A stretch of 64,000 nucleotides of DNA. Source: Paracidobacterium acidisoli (GTDB lineage Bacteria; Acidobacteriota; Terriglobia; Terriglobales; Acidobacteriaceae). Location of the stretch: contig NZ_QVQT02000001.1 in assembly GCF_003428625.2 (NCBI RefSeq), positions 839,811 through 903,810 on the forward strand, given 5' to 3'. The notes beneath the pieces were generated by a model. The model had not been told where the DNA came from. It made no database searches and saw only the letters and a program-made list of their open reading frames with translations. Each line of letters opens with the position of its first letter. Positions within the stretch are counted from its first letter, which is position 1. This document shows positions 9,001-17,538 of the stretch, piece after piece. A program made the position numbers and the translations under genes.

Positions 9001-10854
9001 GACGGGGTTCCGGTTGATCTCGCGAAGATAGATGACGGAGGCCTTCTGCTGATCGCCCTCGGCCGAATAGACATCGGCGAGCTGCAGCTCGATGGCGGAC
9101 TGCGCCGGCGGCTGGAGAGAGATCGCTTTTTCAAGGTATTTCTGCGCGCGGCTCCACTCCTGGTGCGACTGGTAGATCGAACCAATGAGCACGAGGAAGG
9201 AGGGGCTGTTCTGCTGCTGGTCGAAGACGGACTGGGGCATGCTGCCCACGGTGGCCAGCGCGCCGTCATCGTCGCCGGTCTGATGCTGAGCGGCGATCAG
9301 CGAAAGCCAGGCGCCGGAGTTTTCGGGGTCCTGCGCGACCACCTGGCGGTAGAGCCGGATGGCGGGCTCGTATTTTTTCGCGGTCAGCAGAAGGCCCGCG
9401 TACTGCATCTGCTTCTGCACGGGCATATCACGGCCTTCGTTCGGGAAAGGCAGGGCCAGCGCCTTCTGGATAACGCGATCGGAGTCAGCCTTGCGGCCCA
9501 GCGCGAGGTCGTCCTGCGCGAGGGCGCGCAGATAATCCGGATTGCTGCCGGCGAGCTGCGCGCGAACGGCGGCGGGCATGCGGTCGCTGACATCGAGTGC
9601 CGCCTGGGCGTTGCCGGCGGAAGACTGCGCGAGGAACAGGCCCAGCCACGCTGTCGGGCGCGAAGGTGCGGCATGTACGGCTCGCTCAAAGGTGTCGGCT
9701 GCTTCGGCGTAATCGCCCGACTGCGTCAGCGCGCCGGCGAGGCCCTCCAGAGCATCCGCGCTCGAAGGCCTGAGAGCAAGAGCGGCCCGATAACCGTCGG
9801 TCGCCGATGCGGTGTCGCCGGCTTTCAGGGCGGCACCGACCTGCGTCATCTTCTGCCAGAAGTGAGCCGTGCCAATCGCGCCTTCCAGTCCTTTTTCTCC
9901 GGCTGCCTGAGCGCGCTCGAGGTAATCGGCAGCGGAGGCAAAGTTCTGCTGGCGCATGGCGATATAGCCGAGGCCGCTGAGAGCGCGGGCGTTGCCGGGC
10001 TTCCGGTCGAGCAGGCTTTGAAACTGCTGCCTGGCCTCGTCGAGGCGGCCGGCGTTGAGATTGCGATAAGCCGCAGCCTCCAGCGGATCACCGGCGGGAA
10101 CCTTCGGAGCGGGTTCACGCTCACCGGCTGTTTCGGACGCCGCTGCGGCGTTCTGCGCTCCGGCATTCCAAACCTCGGCCTGCTGCAGGGCGTTTTTCGC
10201 GGCGGGCACGCTGTCATAGCGGCGGAGGATGGCGATTCCTTCGGTGCGGGTCTTGGCGTCGTAGGTCAGGACGCGGCCCAGGGTGACGGCATAAGAAGAA
10301 TCGGCGGGAAACTGCTTCGACAGCCGGCGCAGCCCTTCGATCGCGCGGGCCCGCTCCTCGGGAATCGCGGCTTCGGTGTCGTAGTAGGCGAGGGCGTTGT
10401 TTCCGGCAGGAGGATTGTCGCCAAAGAGATTACGATAGATGCGCATCGCATCGGCATACCGGCCGGCCTGGGCCAGGCGTCCGGCCTCGATGACCTGTGC
10501 CGACTGCGTCTTCAGGCTGGGCATGGCCTGGATCTGAGAGATATCGGCGGCATTGCCTCCGGCGGCGCGCAGACGGTCAAGGTAGGTTTTCGCTTCGTCG
10601 GTTTTGCCGAGCTGCATATCGGCTTTGGCGATGCCAAGCAGGGCTTCGCGATTGTTCGGATCGGCGAGCAGCACCTGCTGCCAGGTCTGGACGGCGATGT
10701 CGAGGTGACCACCGGTGGCGAGCGAATGCGCTTTGTCGAGCAGCATTCTTTCCGCGGGGCCCTGCGCGAAGAGCGAAGCAGAGGGAAGGATCAGTCCTGC
10801 CGAAACAACGGCCAGCAGGAGCTTCCGGCAAACGTTGCGGTTTACTTTTTCCAT
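6082..10854 (-). CDS. bcsC: Cellulose export subunit BcsC: TPR scaffold plus outer-membrane barrel
   Basis: This 1590-residue protein should form the periplasmic scaffold and outer-membrane pore for cellulose. After a signal peptide (residues about 1-31, ending SLFAQ), TPR helices run to about residue 870, with repeats such as ALLGIAKADMQLGKTDEAKT. A Ser/Pro/Gln/Asp-rich, probably disordered segment spans about 875-1210. The BcsC C-terminal barrel fills about 1215-1565 and begins near GWLGGSSGVDYRSGQPGYD. Some 27 residues follow the last predicted strand. E. coli BcsC has about 1157 residues and no such long insert. The gene is the last of the bcs operon and its start overlaps the end of bcsZ by 13 bases. 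The family assignment is firm; the role of the insert is unknown. Confidence 0.93.
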   Translation of the reverse strand: MEKVNRNVCRKLLLAVVSAGLILPSASLFAQGPAERMLLDKAHSLATGGHLDIAVQTWQQVLLADPNNREALLGIAKADMQLGKTDEAKTYLDRLRAAGGNAADISQIQAMPSLKTQSAQVIEAGRLAQAGRYADAMRIYRNLFGDNPPAGNNALAYYDTEAAIPEERARAIEGLRRLSKQFPADSSYAVTLGRVLTYDAKTRTEGIAILRRYDSVPAAKNALQQAEVWNAGAQNAAAASETAGEREPAPKVPAGDPLEAAAYRNLNAGRLDEARQQFQSLLDRKPGNARALSGLGYIAMRQQNFASAADYLERAQAAGEKGLEGAIGTAHFWQKMTQVGAALKAGDTASATDGYRAALALRPSSADALEGLAGALTQSGDYAEAADTFERAVHAAPSRPTAWLGLFLAQSSAGNAQAALDVSDRMPAAVRAQLAGSNPDYLRALAQDDLALGRKADSDRVIQKALALPFPNEGRDMPVQKQMQYAGLLLTAKKYEPAIRLYRQVVAQDPENSGAWLSLIAAQHQTGDDDGALATVGSMPQSVFDQQQNSPSFLVLIGSIYQSHQEWSRAQKYLEKAISLQPPAQSAIELQLADVYSAEGDQQKASVIYLREINRNPVSQQAWRGLLNALHSMNRDREAFRELASMPESVRLRLEEDPAYLQTLASIQSGIGQTQTALKTFAQIARIYSDQNADEPVDTQTQYGWLLLKAGDYAKLYTLVSGLAGFPDMTNSQLAEFHRLWSTWSVQQANALLAAGDQRRALAILVSAAETFPKNPDIYNALAAVYLKAGQPKQAVAIYATFDMDHATLPQCQGAIGAALAARDMNHAQAWLQSALDRFRSDPTILKMAAQYEQARGNNDRAAAYYRAALQAMGPSSPADIFMQPGNPGNPALPGNQPSPGQRLMQLLAPGAHASRLSEPSEGAQPDRNLDISWQNAPEAHEPTLGDFAQSGPDAQPLRTSQDRVSSLSGYASEDRLSEVRPSRTNPQSAGTAGGFSRSDAQAQPDDLGPADASGIESADSQTRAMMPADESGADREDAQPSYAQPGASMPVASMDDIPAPPRARAVQDTGSAHRLAYIPLERDTVSSSVDYLRPVSVRVQPEHLLTSQDSTPLPLSRSTDDANSAGQLQAAVRGISGQNISGQNGNQQDGLPDNLQPLPVLPAQSGSFLNGSSANSSTLSSELPPLTGPVTPVKQPKTEREQIEDQLAVLQGAASGWLGGSSGVDYRSGQPGYDRLAIYTAQIEGSNMLGPDIRTTVIARPVILNSGQAISNTTFQEGTLTADSVPYLQSSAGIGGEFQLRTPFFGASIGYTPHGFLIENVTGGLLVHPPSSHFTLTLARDPILDTQLSYSGLRDLGSQSATYPGNAWGGVMTTGGDLQVAFGDNRSGWYIQGGGQYITGLHVQDNRRIDGDAGAYWAVWHRPEYGSLSLGMNFFGMHYDHNLRYFTYGQGGYFSPAAYMLAGIPFTFNGHRGVKFHYRLTGSLGVQAFQEDSTPYYPLDLVLQTERGNPYYPEATNVGGNYTLDAEGSYAIAEHWYAGAYLDFNNSRDYASNKVGFFVRYMIRPQPASEETGPTGLFPTQGFRPLQVP

Positions 10855-11972
10855 GGGACCCTCAGTGTTCCGTCCGGAGCGAACCGAAACTTCTGTTCCT
10901 GCCAGCCAAAGACAAAGAGTGCGAGATTCTGGTCGTAGTACCGTGGCGGAGTGCCGAGCAGCCCGCTTGACGGGTCGAACTGAGCTAAAACATTTTGTTC
11001 CAGACGGCTCACAGTCACCCGGTCTCCGGAACTTCTGAAAAAAGGTATAAAAACGGCCGAGAAGCTTACCGGGACCGACGCACTGACCACATTGCCGTCG
11101 GCGGCCACGATTTCAGGCGGCGCAGGATGCGTCTTCACATACTGAAACGCGGGCGCAAACACCTTCTCGAGACGAGCGGCTTCCGGTGTCTGCCGGTCCG
11201 TCATTCCAGCCCAGAGATAGACGCGTATGGCGTCGTAGCTGCCACGCGCTGTTCCTCCAGCCGGTCCGCCTGCCGGGAAACAGCTTTTCACGCCGCATTC
11301 TACCCAATCCATGGCATAGCCTGCAGGACTTGTCTGCTGCAGCCAGCCGGGAAGAGCCTGAGCCATCTGGCGCCAGGGCCCTCCCGGGGCAAAGTGATCG
11401 GCGGCGGTGAGCAGCGGAAGGGGCAGATAGCTCGGGTTCAGAATCCAGCGGCCCGCCTCAGTATGAAAGCCGGTGCGGCCCGGCAGAAGGACCGTGCCGA
11501 CATTTGGGATAGTCGAGACTTCCTCACGCACGATGAGCGACAGCAGCGCCCGGCCGGTTTTATCGTAGTCCGGCTGATGCCACAGCTCTCCTGCCTCGAT
11601 CAGGCTGTAGGCGATCCAGAGATCGGCATCGGCGGCTGAGTTGGGATCGAGCACACCCCAGGAGCCGTCATCCTTATGCCCCCAGCTCCAGGCGGGCAGG
11701 TTCTTTGCCAGATCGTTGTCGGCCAGATTCTGCCCGGTCCATCTGACGATCCGCTCGAAGGAGTCACGGTCGTTGGCGACCAGAGAAAAGAACATCGCAT
11801 AGCTCTGGGCCTCGGACGTGGTCATGGAGTTGCGGTCGGGATCGATGACACGGCCCTGCGAGTTGAGAAAGCGCGCGGCGTAGTGATCCCAGTACGGCCA
11901 GCCGCTCTGCGCCTGGGCGAGCGGCGCGCCGAGGAGGCCGATCCATGCCAGGGACAGCAGAAGCGATCTCAT
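10842..11972 (-). CDS. bcsZ: Periplasmic endo-1,4-beta-glucanase BcsZ (GH8)
   Basis: The 376-residue product is a glycoside hydrolase family 8 cellulase. BcsZ enzymes trim nascent glucan in the periplasm and affect cellulose yield. The start at 11972 is chosen because a signal peptide follows immediately (MRSLLLSLAW to about residue 21). It also makes an ATGA overlap with the stop of bcsAB, typical of translational coupling. The frame is open much further upstream, but that part lies inside bcsAB. The GH8 residues are visible: Glu54 in TTSEAQSYAMFF and the NSAADADLWIAYSLIEAG segment with Asp115 and Asp117. Length agrees with E. coli BcsZ (about 368). The gene sits between bcsAB and bcsC, the usual place. 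Confidence 0.93.
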   Translation of the reverse strand: MRSLLLSLAWIGLLGAPLAQAQSGWPYWDHYAARFLNSQGRVIDPDRNSMTTSEAQSYAMFFSLVANDRDSFERIVRWTGQNLADNDLAKNLPAWSWGHKDDGSWGVLDPNSAADADLWIAYSLIEAGELWHQPDYDKTGRALLSLIVREEVSTIPNVGTVLLPGRTGFHTEAGRWILNPSYLPLPLLTAADHFAPGGPWRQMAQALPGWLQQTSPAGYAMDWVECGVKSCFPAGGPAGGTARGSYDAIRVYLWAGMTDRQTPEAARLEKVFAPAFQYVKTHPAPPEIVAADGNVVSASVPVSFSAVFIPFFRSSGDRVTVSRLEQNVLAQFDPSSGLLGTPPRYYDQNLALFVFGWQEQKFRFAPDGTLRVPWKK

Positions 11973-14900
11973 ATCTGCTGCGCCTTTAAGCGGGCCTGGG
12001 AACGGCGGTCGATCCACATCTTCGCCCAGGGAACGATGAAGAGGCCGAGAACGAAGGTGAGAACCACGATCAGCCACGGGAACGCCCGCAGGCAGTAACG
12101 TACATACGACCACCAGGGCAGGCGGCCGACGTGATAGACCTTGTCGCCCAGGCGGTATGAGGAGAACTCGCTTCCGTGCAGGACGCTGACCGACTGGCCG
12201 ATGTCGCCGGACATCGAGGACTTCCAGAAGGCGGCCGCGAAGGGAGCGGCGGAGTCCGGGCTGCGGAGAGTGATGGTCACGACGGAGCGGCTGGAGCTCC
12301 AGGGAGATTCGATGCCCTCGAGCAGCGCGTCCGGAAACTGGCCGATGCTCTCGAGCAGGCCGTCGCGCTCCTTCGACTCGTCCATGCGCCACCACCAGTT
12401 CGGACGCATCTGCGCGACCTGCCACCAGGCATGCCGAATCGCGGAGAAGATGCCGCCGGTGTCCTTGATCGAGAGGCCGTCTTCTTTGATCGCGACCGGC
12501 AGATGCTGATTGAGCTGGGCGAAGGCGGGCTGATCGCCGGGGGTGCCGATAACCAGATAATCAGCGTTGGCGGCGAGGCCGGTGGGGTCGGCAACGGTGA
12601 CGCGCAGTGCGGGATAACCGGTCTGCTCGCCGAAGTAGGCCAGCAGCGCCAGATAAAGCCCGGTCTCCGCCGGGTCAGGTTCGGCGGGCAGAACGATGCG
12701 GGTCTGCGAGAGATCGGCGAAGCGGGTGAACGGGAATCCGGCATTGGCAAAGAGCTCCAGGTTCGGCATCTCGGCCCAGTGCTTGAAGCCGCGAAGATCG
12801 AGGAACGAGCTGCGCAGAATGGCTCCCTGCAGATTGATGGGAGGGGTGTCCTGGCAGTTCCCCATTTTGGCGATCTGGAAGTAGAAGTTGAAGAGAAAGG
12901 TGTTCGCGAAGGGCCGCATGTCGACCAGCGGAACCTCGACGTTATAAGAAAGCGTCCGCTTCGGGTTGTTCTGGTGCGGCAGCGGCAGCTCGTTCGCCAG
13001 CGATCCGTTGGCGCTGACACGAAGGGTCGAGGCATTGGCGAGCGAAATGGCGTTGTAGCGGTAATCCAGATGCAGAAGCAGGTTCTGCATATCGCCGTAA
13101 TAGATGTCCGGCGGCACACGCAGGTAGACGGGCAGGGGGCCGGAGCCGTCACTCTGCAGCTCGGCGGTCTGCGAGTAGTCCCAGAGCGACGAGACACGAT
13201 CCGTATGCAGCCAGAGCGGAGCATCGTCGGCCTGGCGCGCAGGAGGAAGCTGGAAATCGCTGATCAGGACGGTGTTGCCCTGGAGCATCGCATTTCCCAT
13301 GGCAATGGCGCGGGCCGCGGTCAGAAGCTGGTCCGGATCTTCTCCGGCAAGGACGAGGACCTTTCCAAAGGGATCGGAAGGATTGGTACGCACGGCCACG
13401 ATGGGTCCGGCGGTCACGATGTTCAGGCCGGCGGGCATCGCGGACGGATTGTCCACGAAGAGGATGACGTTCCCTCTGGGAAGTGTGCCGCCGACGGTTA
13501 CAGGAAAGCTCAGCGGCCTGGATTTTGCGAGCACTCCGAACCAGGAGGCGATGACACCGGCGGCCTCAAGCGTGTGACGGCCAGGCGCGGCGGCAAAGGC
13601 AAAGGGAATGGAGGCGGAGGCACTGCTGACGGAGCCGTCATAAAACGGCAGCGGCAGCAGCTTGAGATCGTCGCCAAGCGCGAGGAGCGAGCCACTGACG
13701 TCGATGCTCGACGTATCTTCGACGCGGCCCCACAGCGTGGTGTTCGCGGGGTCTTCGCACTGCTGGGTGTAGTGGCCGACAAATTCAAAGGCCAGAACGT
13801 TGTTGCGCACCAGCAGCTCGGCCGGCAGAGGGATGGTGGTGTTCAACTCATTCTGGATGTTTCCCGTGTTCTGAGGAACAGGAATGGTCGTCACCAGCGT
13901 GCCGTTGAGAAAGACGCTCAGATGGCTGAGCTGCGCGATCAGTCCGGGAGAAAAGGCGTACTGCAGCTTCAGAGTGGCCTGCTGCGCGACATCCGTCTGC
14001 GGCAGCGAAAACGGAATGTTGCGCGAGGCGGCGACACCGCGAAAGACGATGGATTCGGGAATACCGATATCTTTCAGCGAGAAGGTGGAGTGAAAGGTGC
14101 CGGAGGCCATCGCCGGTGCGGGCGCACTCTGAGGCGTCTGCGCGCGCAGAGCTGTTACGCCGGCAAGCAGCACCGCGAACAGAACCATCGCGGCCCTTGC
14201 ACCGGCGGCGGCCATGCCGGTCGCTTTTCTACGCGGAATCAGCGTGCCCAGGGCATAACCGACGCCCCGCACGGAGAGGCGGACGAGACGCGCGAAGCTG
14301 CGCAGCGGCTGATCGGGCTCGCGGTGCTCTCCACGGCTCAGCCAGGTATCGGCGCCGGAGTAAAGAACGAGGGTGAGAAGCTCTTCTTCTTCGAGAGAGA
14401 GCGGCGCGTATTTGATGCGCAGCTCGAGGCCGTCCGAGCCCACGATCATGGCCGGGAAGACTGCCTGCTGGCGTCGCAGAGGATACACAACCTGGATGCG
14501 GGAGTCCTGAGCGGGAATGAGCGGCTCTTCCAGACGGATCAGCGAGCCGCCGAGCGACATGTCCTGCGATTCGCCGAAGATGACTCTGCCGTCGGGCAGC
14601 CGCAGCTCGACCGGCATGTGCAGATTGATGCGGACATCGGTTCGTACCTGCCGCGCTTCGAAGGCAGCGGCATTTGCCGTTCCGATAATGACCATATTGA
14701 AGAGAATCCAGAAGACGTTCATCGCGACCGTTCCGGGATGGCCTGCGTCCCAGTAGAGGAAGCGGATGGGCGCGATCAGCAGCGCAAGCACGTTCAGAAG
14801 GATGAGAAATACATACGGACGGGCGATGCGGGAGTCGAAGTAGCTCTTGTTCACGATGCCGCCCTTGGCCGTGACATTAAACTTACCCAGCTTCGGGTTG

Positions 14901-16432
14901 ACCAGAGCCAGAACCGTGGGCCCCAGAATGTACGGAGCAAGGACCGTCTCATACACCTCGTTCCAGAAGGAGTGCCGGAATTTGCCCTGAATCCGGAAGT
15001 TGGTGATGTTGGACAGAAAAAGATGCGGCATGGCGTAGGCCAGAATGGCAAGCCAGTGCCCCGGAATATTGATGTGTCCCAGCAGCATGTACACCAGCGG
15101 CGCGGTGAGGAAGACAAGGCGCGGCACGGCATAGAAGAAGTGGATCATCGCGTTGAAGTAGCAGAGCCGCTGCGGCCATTTGAGACCGCGCGCGAAGAGA
15201 GGATTGTCCGTCCGCAGCACCTGCACCATGCCGCGCGCCCACCGGATGCGCTGGCCCACGTGGCTGGACAGGCTCTCCGTGGCCAGTCCGGCGGCCTGCG
15301 GAATGTTGATATATGCCGTGTTCCACCCGTTCATCTGCATGCGCAGAGAGGTGTGCGCGTCTTCTGTAACTGTCTCGGTGGCAATTCCGCCGACCTGATT
15401 CAGCGCGGTGCGGCGCAGAACGGCACAGGAGCCGCAGAAGAAGGTCGCGTTCCAGAAGTCGTTCCCGTCCTGCAGGACGCCGTAAAACAGCTCTCCCTCG
15501 TTCGGAATGACCATGAACTGATTCAGATTCCGCTCAAAGGGATCGGGCGAGTAGAAGAAGTGCGGCGTCTGCAGCATGCCCAGTTTTGCATCCTTCAGGA
15601 ACCAGCCGAGCGTGACCTGCAGAAAGCTGCGCGTCGGCACGTGATCGCAGTCGAAGATGGCGACGTAGGGCGAATCGAGAACCTTCAGCGCGTGATTGAT
15701 GTTGCCGGCTTTGGCGTGTTTGTTGTCTTTCCGGGTGATGTAGCCGATGTCGGCTTCTTCGCAGAATCGGCGGAACTCGTCGCGGCGTCCGTCGTCCAGC
15801 ACGTAGACATGGAGCTTGTCTTCGGGGTAGTCGATGTTCATCGCGGCAAAGGCCGTCGACCGCACCACGGAGAGCGGCTCGTTATAGGTGGGGATCAGAA
15901 CGTCGACATGTGGCCATTCCTCAAGATTCTTCGGCAGAGGCATCGGCGGCCGGTGGAGCGGACGGATGGTCTGAATGTAGCCGAGATACAGAACGACAAA
16001 CGCGTATGCTTCCGCCGACAGGAGCAGCAGCATGAATCCAACGTTGACGAGCCCGATGTGCAGGATGCCCTGCGAGGCGATGGTCTCCGATACGGTAAAG
16101 ATTCTCCACCAGGCATAGCGCGCGGTCGCCAGCATGGAGGCAAACATCAGAGCAAGCGTGACGCCTTCGGAGTCGGAGATGCGATGAATGAGATACGCAA
16201 GGAGGATGGTGAGGATGCCGAGGACACCCTGCTCCGGCCATCTGAAATTGATGGTGACGCACTCAAATGCCAGAAAGAGGAGAATGCCGTAAACAAGGAT
16301 GCGGGCGACGCTCGCTGTCAGGCTGGATCGGGTTCCAAGAGAATTCCACTGCTCCAGTACCTGTTTCACCGCTCCATCCACCGCTGAACAGATCTCGCTC
16401 CCTGGCGGACGGGCGATACTCTTCTGAGCCAT
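11969..16432 (-). CDS. bcsAB: Fused cellulose synthase BcsA-BcsB (AcsAB type)
   Basis: This 1487-residue protein joins the catalytic BcsA and the periplasmic BcsB in one chain, as in AcsAB of Komagataeibacter. It polymerises UDP-glucose into beta-1,4-glucan at the inner membrane. BcsA occupies about 1-740: N-terminal membrane helices, the GT2 core with DDG at 213, DCD at 261-263, TED at 356-358 and QRIRW at 394-398, the FNVTAKG gating segment near 518, and further helices. A PilZ domain follows with RTDVR (597-601) and DMSLGG (624-629), the c-di-GMP binding signature, so allosteric activation by c-di-GMP is expected. A hydrophobic segment at about 748-766 leads into BcsB, which ends with a transmembrane helix near the C-terminus. 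All key residues appear intact. The first 67 bases overlap the bcsQ 3' end. Confidence 0.95.
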   Translation of the reverse strand: MAQKSIARPPGSEICSAVDGAVKQVLEQWNSLGTRSSLTASVARILVYGILLFLAFECVTINFRWPEQGVLGILTILLAYLIHRISDSEGVTLALMFASMLATARYAWWRIFTVSETIASQGILHIGLVNVGFMLLLLSAEAYAFVVLYLGYIQTIRPLHRPPMPLPKNLEEWPHVDVLIPTYNEPLSVVRSTAFAAMNIDYPEDKLHVYVLDDGRRDEFRRFCEEADIGYITRKDNKHAKAGNINHALKVLDSPYVAIFDCDHVPTRSFLQVTLGWFLKDAKLGMLQTPHFFYSPDPFERNLNQFMVIPNEGELFYGVLQDGNDFWNATFFCGSCAVLRRTALNQVGGIATETVTEDAHTSLRMQMNGWNTAYINIPQAAGLATESLSSHVGQRIRWARGMVQVLRTDNPLFARGLKWPQRLCYFNAMIHFFYAVPRLVFLTAPLVYMLLGHINIPGHWLAILAYAMPHLFLSNITNFRIQGKFRHSFWNEVYETVLAPYILGPTVLALVNPKLGKFNVTAKGGIVNKSYFDSRIARPYVFLILLNVLALLIAPIRFLYWDAGHPGTVAMNVFWILFNMVIIGTANAAAFEARQVRTDVRINLHMPVELRLPDGRVIFGESQDMSLGGSLIRLEEPLIPAQDSRIQVVYPLRRQQAVFPAMIVGSDGLELRIKYAPLSLEEEELLTLVLYSGADTWLSRGEHREPDQPLRSFARLVRLSVRGVGYALGTLIPRRKATGMAAAGARAAMVLFAVLLAGVTALRAQTPQSAPAPAMASGTFHSTFSLKDIGIPESIVFRGVAASRNIPFSLPQTDVAQQATLKLQYAFSPGLIAQLSHLSVFLNGTLVTTIPVPQNTGNIQNELNTTIPLPAELLVRNNVLAFEFVGHYTQQCEDPANTTLWGRVEDTSSIDVSGSLLALGDDLKLLPLPFYDGSVSSASASIPFAFAAAPGRHTLEAAGVIASWFGVLAKSRPLSFPVTVGGTLPRGNVILFVDNPSAMPAGLNIVTAGPIVAVRTNPSDPFGKVLVLAGEDPDQLLTAARAIAMGNAMLQGNTVLISDFQLPPARQADDAPLWLHTDRVSSLWDYSQTAELQSDGSGPLPVYLRVPPDIYYGDMQNLLLHLDYRYNAISLANASTLRVSANGSLANELPLPHQNNPKRTLSYNVEVPLVDMRPFANTFLFNFYFQIAKMGNCQDTPPINLQGAILRSSFLDLRGFKHWAEMPNLELFANAGFPFTRFADLSQTRIVLPAEPDPAETGLYLALLAYFGEQTGYPALRVTVADPTGLAANADYLVIGTPGDQPAFAQLNQHLPVAIKEDGLSIKDTGGIFSAIRHAWWQVAQMRPNWWWRMDESKERDGLLESIGQFPDALLEGIESPWSSSRSVVTITLRSPDSAAPFAAAFWKSSMSGDIGQSVSVLHGSEFSSYRLGDKVYHVGRLPWWSYVRYCLRAFPWLIVVLTFVLGLFIVPWAKMWIDRRSQARLKAQQI

Positions 16433-17538
16433 GCTGCCAGTCTGCTGTAGTCGTTTACGACTTCCGAATCGGGTGCATGATCCGCCGCGGTCATTCTGCT
16501 GGCGATGGCGTCATCCAGTTCCTGGCTGTAATGAATGGTGACGGGCAAAAGACGATCTCCGCACTGGCGGGAGACCAGCTCCCGCGCCTGCTGGTCTCTC
16601 GGACTCTGCTCATTGAACAGATTGAAGACATATACAGGCTGAGGAACATTCATTCCTTTGGCCAGCATGGCGCTGACGGAGGCTTCAATCCGCGAAACCG
16701 TAAGAATGGAGTTCAGATCGGTGAGCAGCGGCACGAGCAGGACACTGCATTTGCAGAGAATCTGAGGCAGGATGCTCATCGATGCCGGGCCGAGATCGAA
16801 GACAACCCGCTGCGCCGACTGCATGGCGGAGCGAACGGCATCGTCGAGCCACGCCGAAGAGATTCCATCGGTCTCGCCCACGACCCGCATCGGCGGGTAT
16901 TGCCCGTCGGGGTCCACAAAGGTACGAATGCCGGGGCGAAGATCGCTGGAGCCGAAGTAGAAGGGTAAAAGTCCGCTTCCGGAGGCGTCGACGAGGAGAA
17001 CGCGCTCGCCCATAGAGCAAAGAATGCGGCCGAGATTTGCGGAGATCGTGGTCTTCCCTACTCCGCCGGCCAGCGAGTAAATGGCCATGGCGGGAGGATA
17101 GATTCTGCCATCGGCCAGAGGGCTTTCCTGCACGGGAGTGGAGCCCGGATGAATGCCGGCGGCGGAAAAGAAGACCGGCACAGCAGGCGGCTGCGGCCTT
17201 TCGGGAGCAGGCTGAGATGCAGCATGCGCATGGGCAACCGGAGCTTTTTCCTCGGAAGCGGCAGAATCTGCACAAGTTACCGGGGATGGGGTAACGGATT
17301 TCCCCGTCTCGGGCAGGTCATGATGCAGATCAATATCTTCGATCAGCGCCGTGGCCGCCGCAGACTCGGCAACCTCCAGGCTTTCCGGGGATAATATCGC
17401 GGCCTTCCGGTGCAGGGTTCGATTCCTGGAGAAGCTGCGGTAAGGGCTGTCTTCCACATGAGCCCATGAATAAAGCCGCGCTACATCGCGGGCAAGCTCA
17501 TCGGCTTCCGTCAATCCTGTGTGCTTATCTTCTCCCAT
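16366..17538 (-). CDS. bcsQ: Cellulose biosynthesis ParA/MinD-like ATPase BcsQ
   Basis: The 390-residue product belongs to the ParA/MinD-like family that includes BcsQ (YhjQ), which is needed for cellulose synthesis and its polar placement in enterobacteria. The ATPase core starts at about residue 150 with YSLAGGVGKTTISANLG. The signature lysine of the deviant Walker A motif (KGGxGKT) is Ala157, while the P-loop Lys162 is kept. VLLVDASGSGLLPFYFG and VVFDLGPAS follow, as in BcsQ proteins. The first 145 residues are an extra, mostly disordered region with a short helical motif near 13-40. A GAGG ribosome site precedes the ATG by eight bases. It is the first gene of the bcs operon, and its C-terminal coding region overlaps bcsAB by 67 bases. 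Confidence 0.88.
   Translation of the reverse strand: MGEDKHTGLTEADELARDVARLYSWAHVEDSPYRSFSRNRTLHRKAAILSPESLEVAESAAATALIEDIDLHHDLPETGKSVTPSPVTCADSAASEEKAPVAHAHAASQPAPERPQPPAVPVFFSAAGIHPGSTPVQESPLADGRIYPPAMAIYSLAGGVGKTTISANLGRILCSMGERVLLVDASGSGLLPFYFGSSDLRPGIRTFVDPDGQYPPMRVVGETDGISSAWLDDAVRSAMQSAQRVVFDLGPASMSILPQILCKCSVLLVPLLTDLNSILTVSRIEASVSAMLAKGMNVPQPVYVFNLFNEQSPRDQQARELVSRQCGDRLLPVTIHYSQELDDAIASRMTAADHAPDSEVVNDYSRLAAWLRRVSPVRQGARSVQRWMER

Noticed and set aside
7543..10938. A 1131-codon open frame on the plus strand antisense to bcsC
   Set aside because: It mirrors the TPR-coding sequence and lacks a ribosome site, signal peptide or recognisable domain. It is a codon-usage shadow.
10842..12425. 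A BcsZ reading frame extended upstream to 527 residues
   Set aside because: The extra 151 residues lie within bcsAB and would bury the signal peptide. The ATGA-coupled start at 11972 is better.
12176..16387. A 1403-codon open frame on the plus strand antisense to bcsAB
   Set aside because: Its translation is rich in Gly, Arg, His and Asp without any domain, as expected from the reverse complement of a GC-rich gene. The minus strand carries all GT2 and PilZ motifs.
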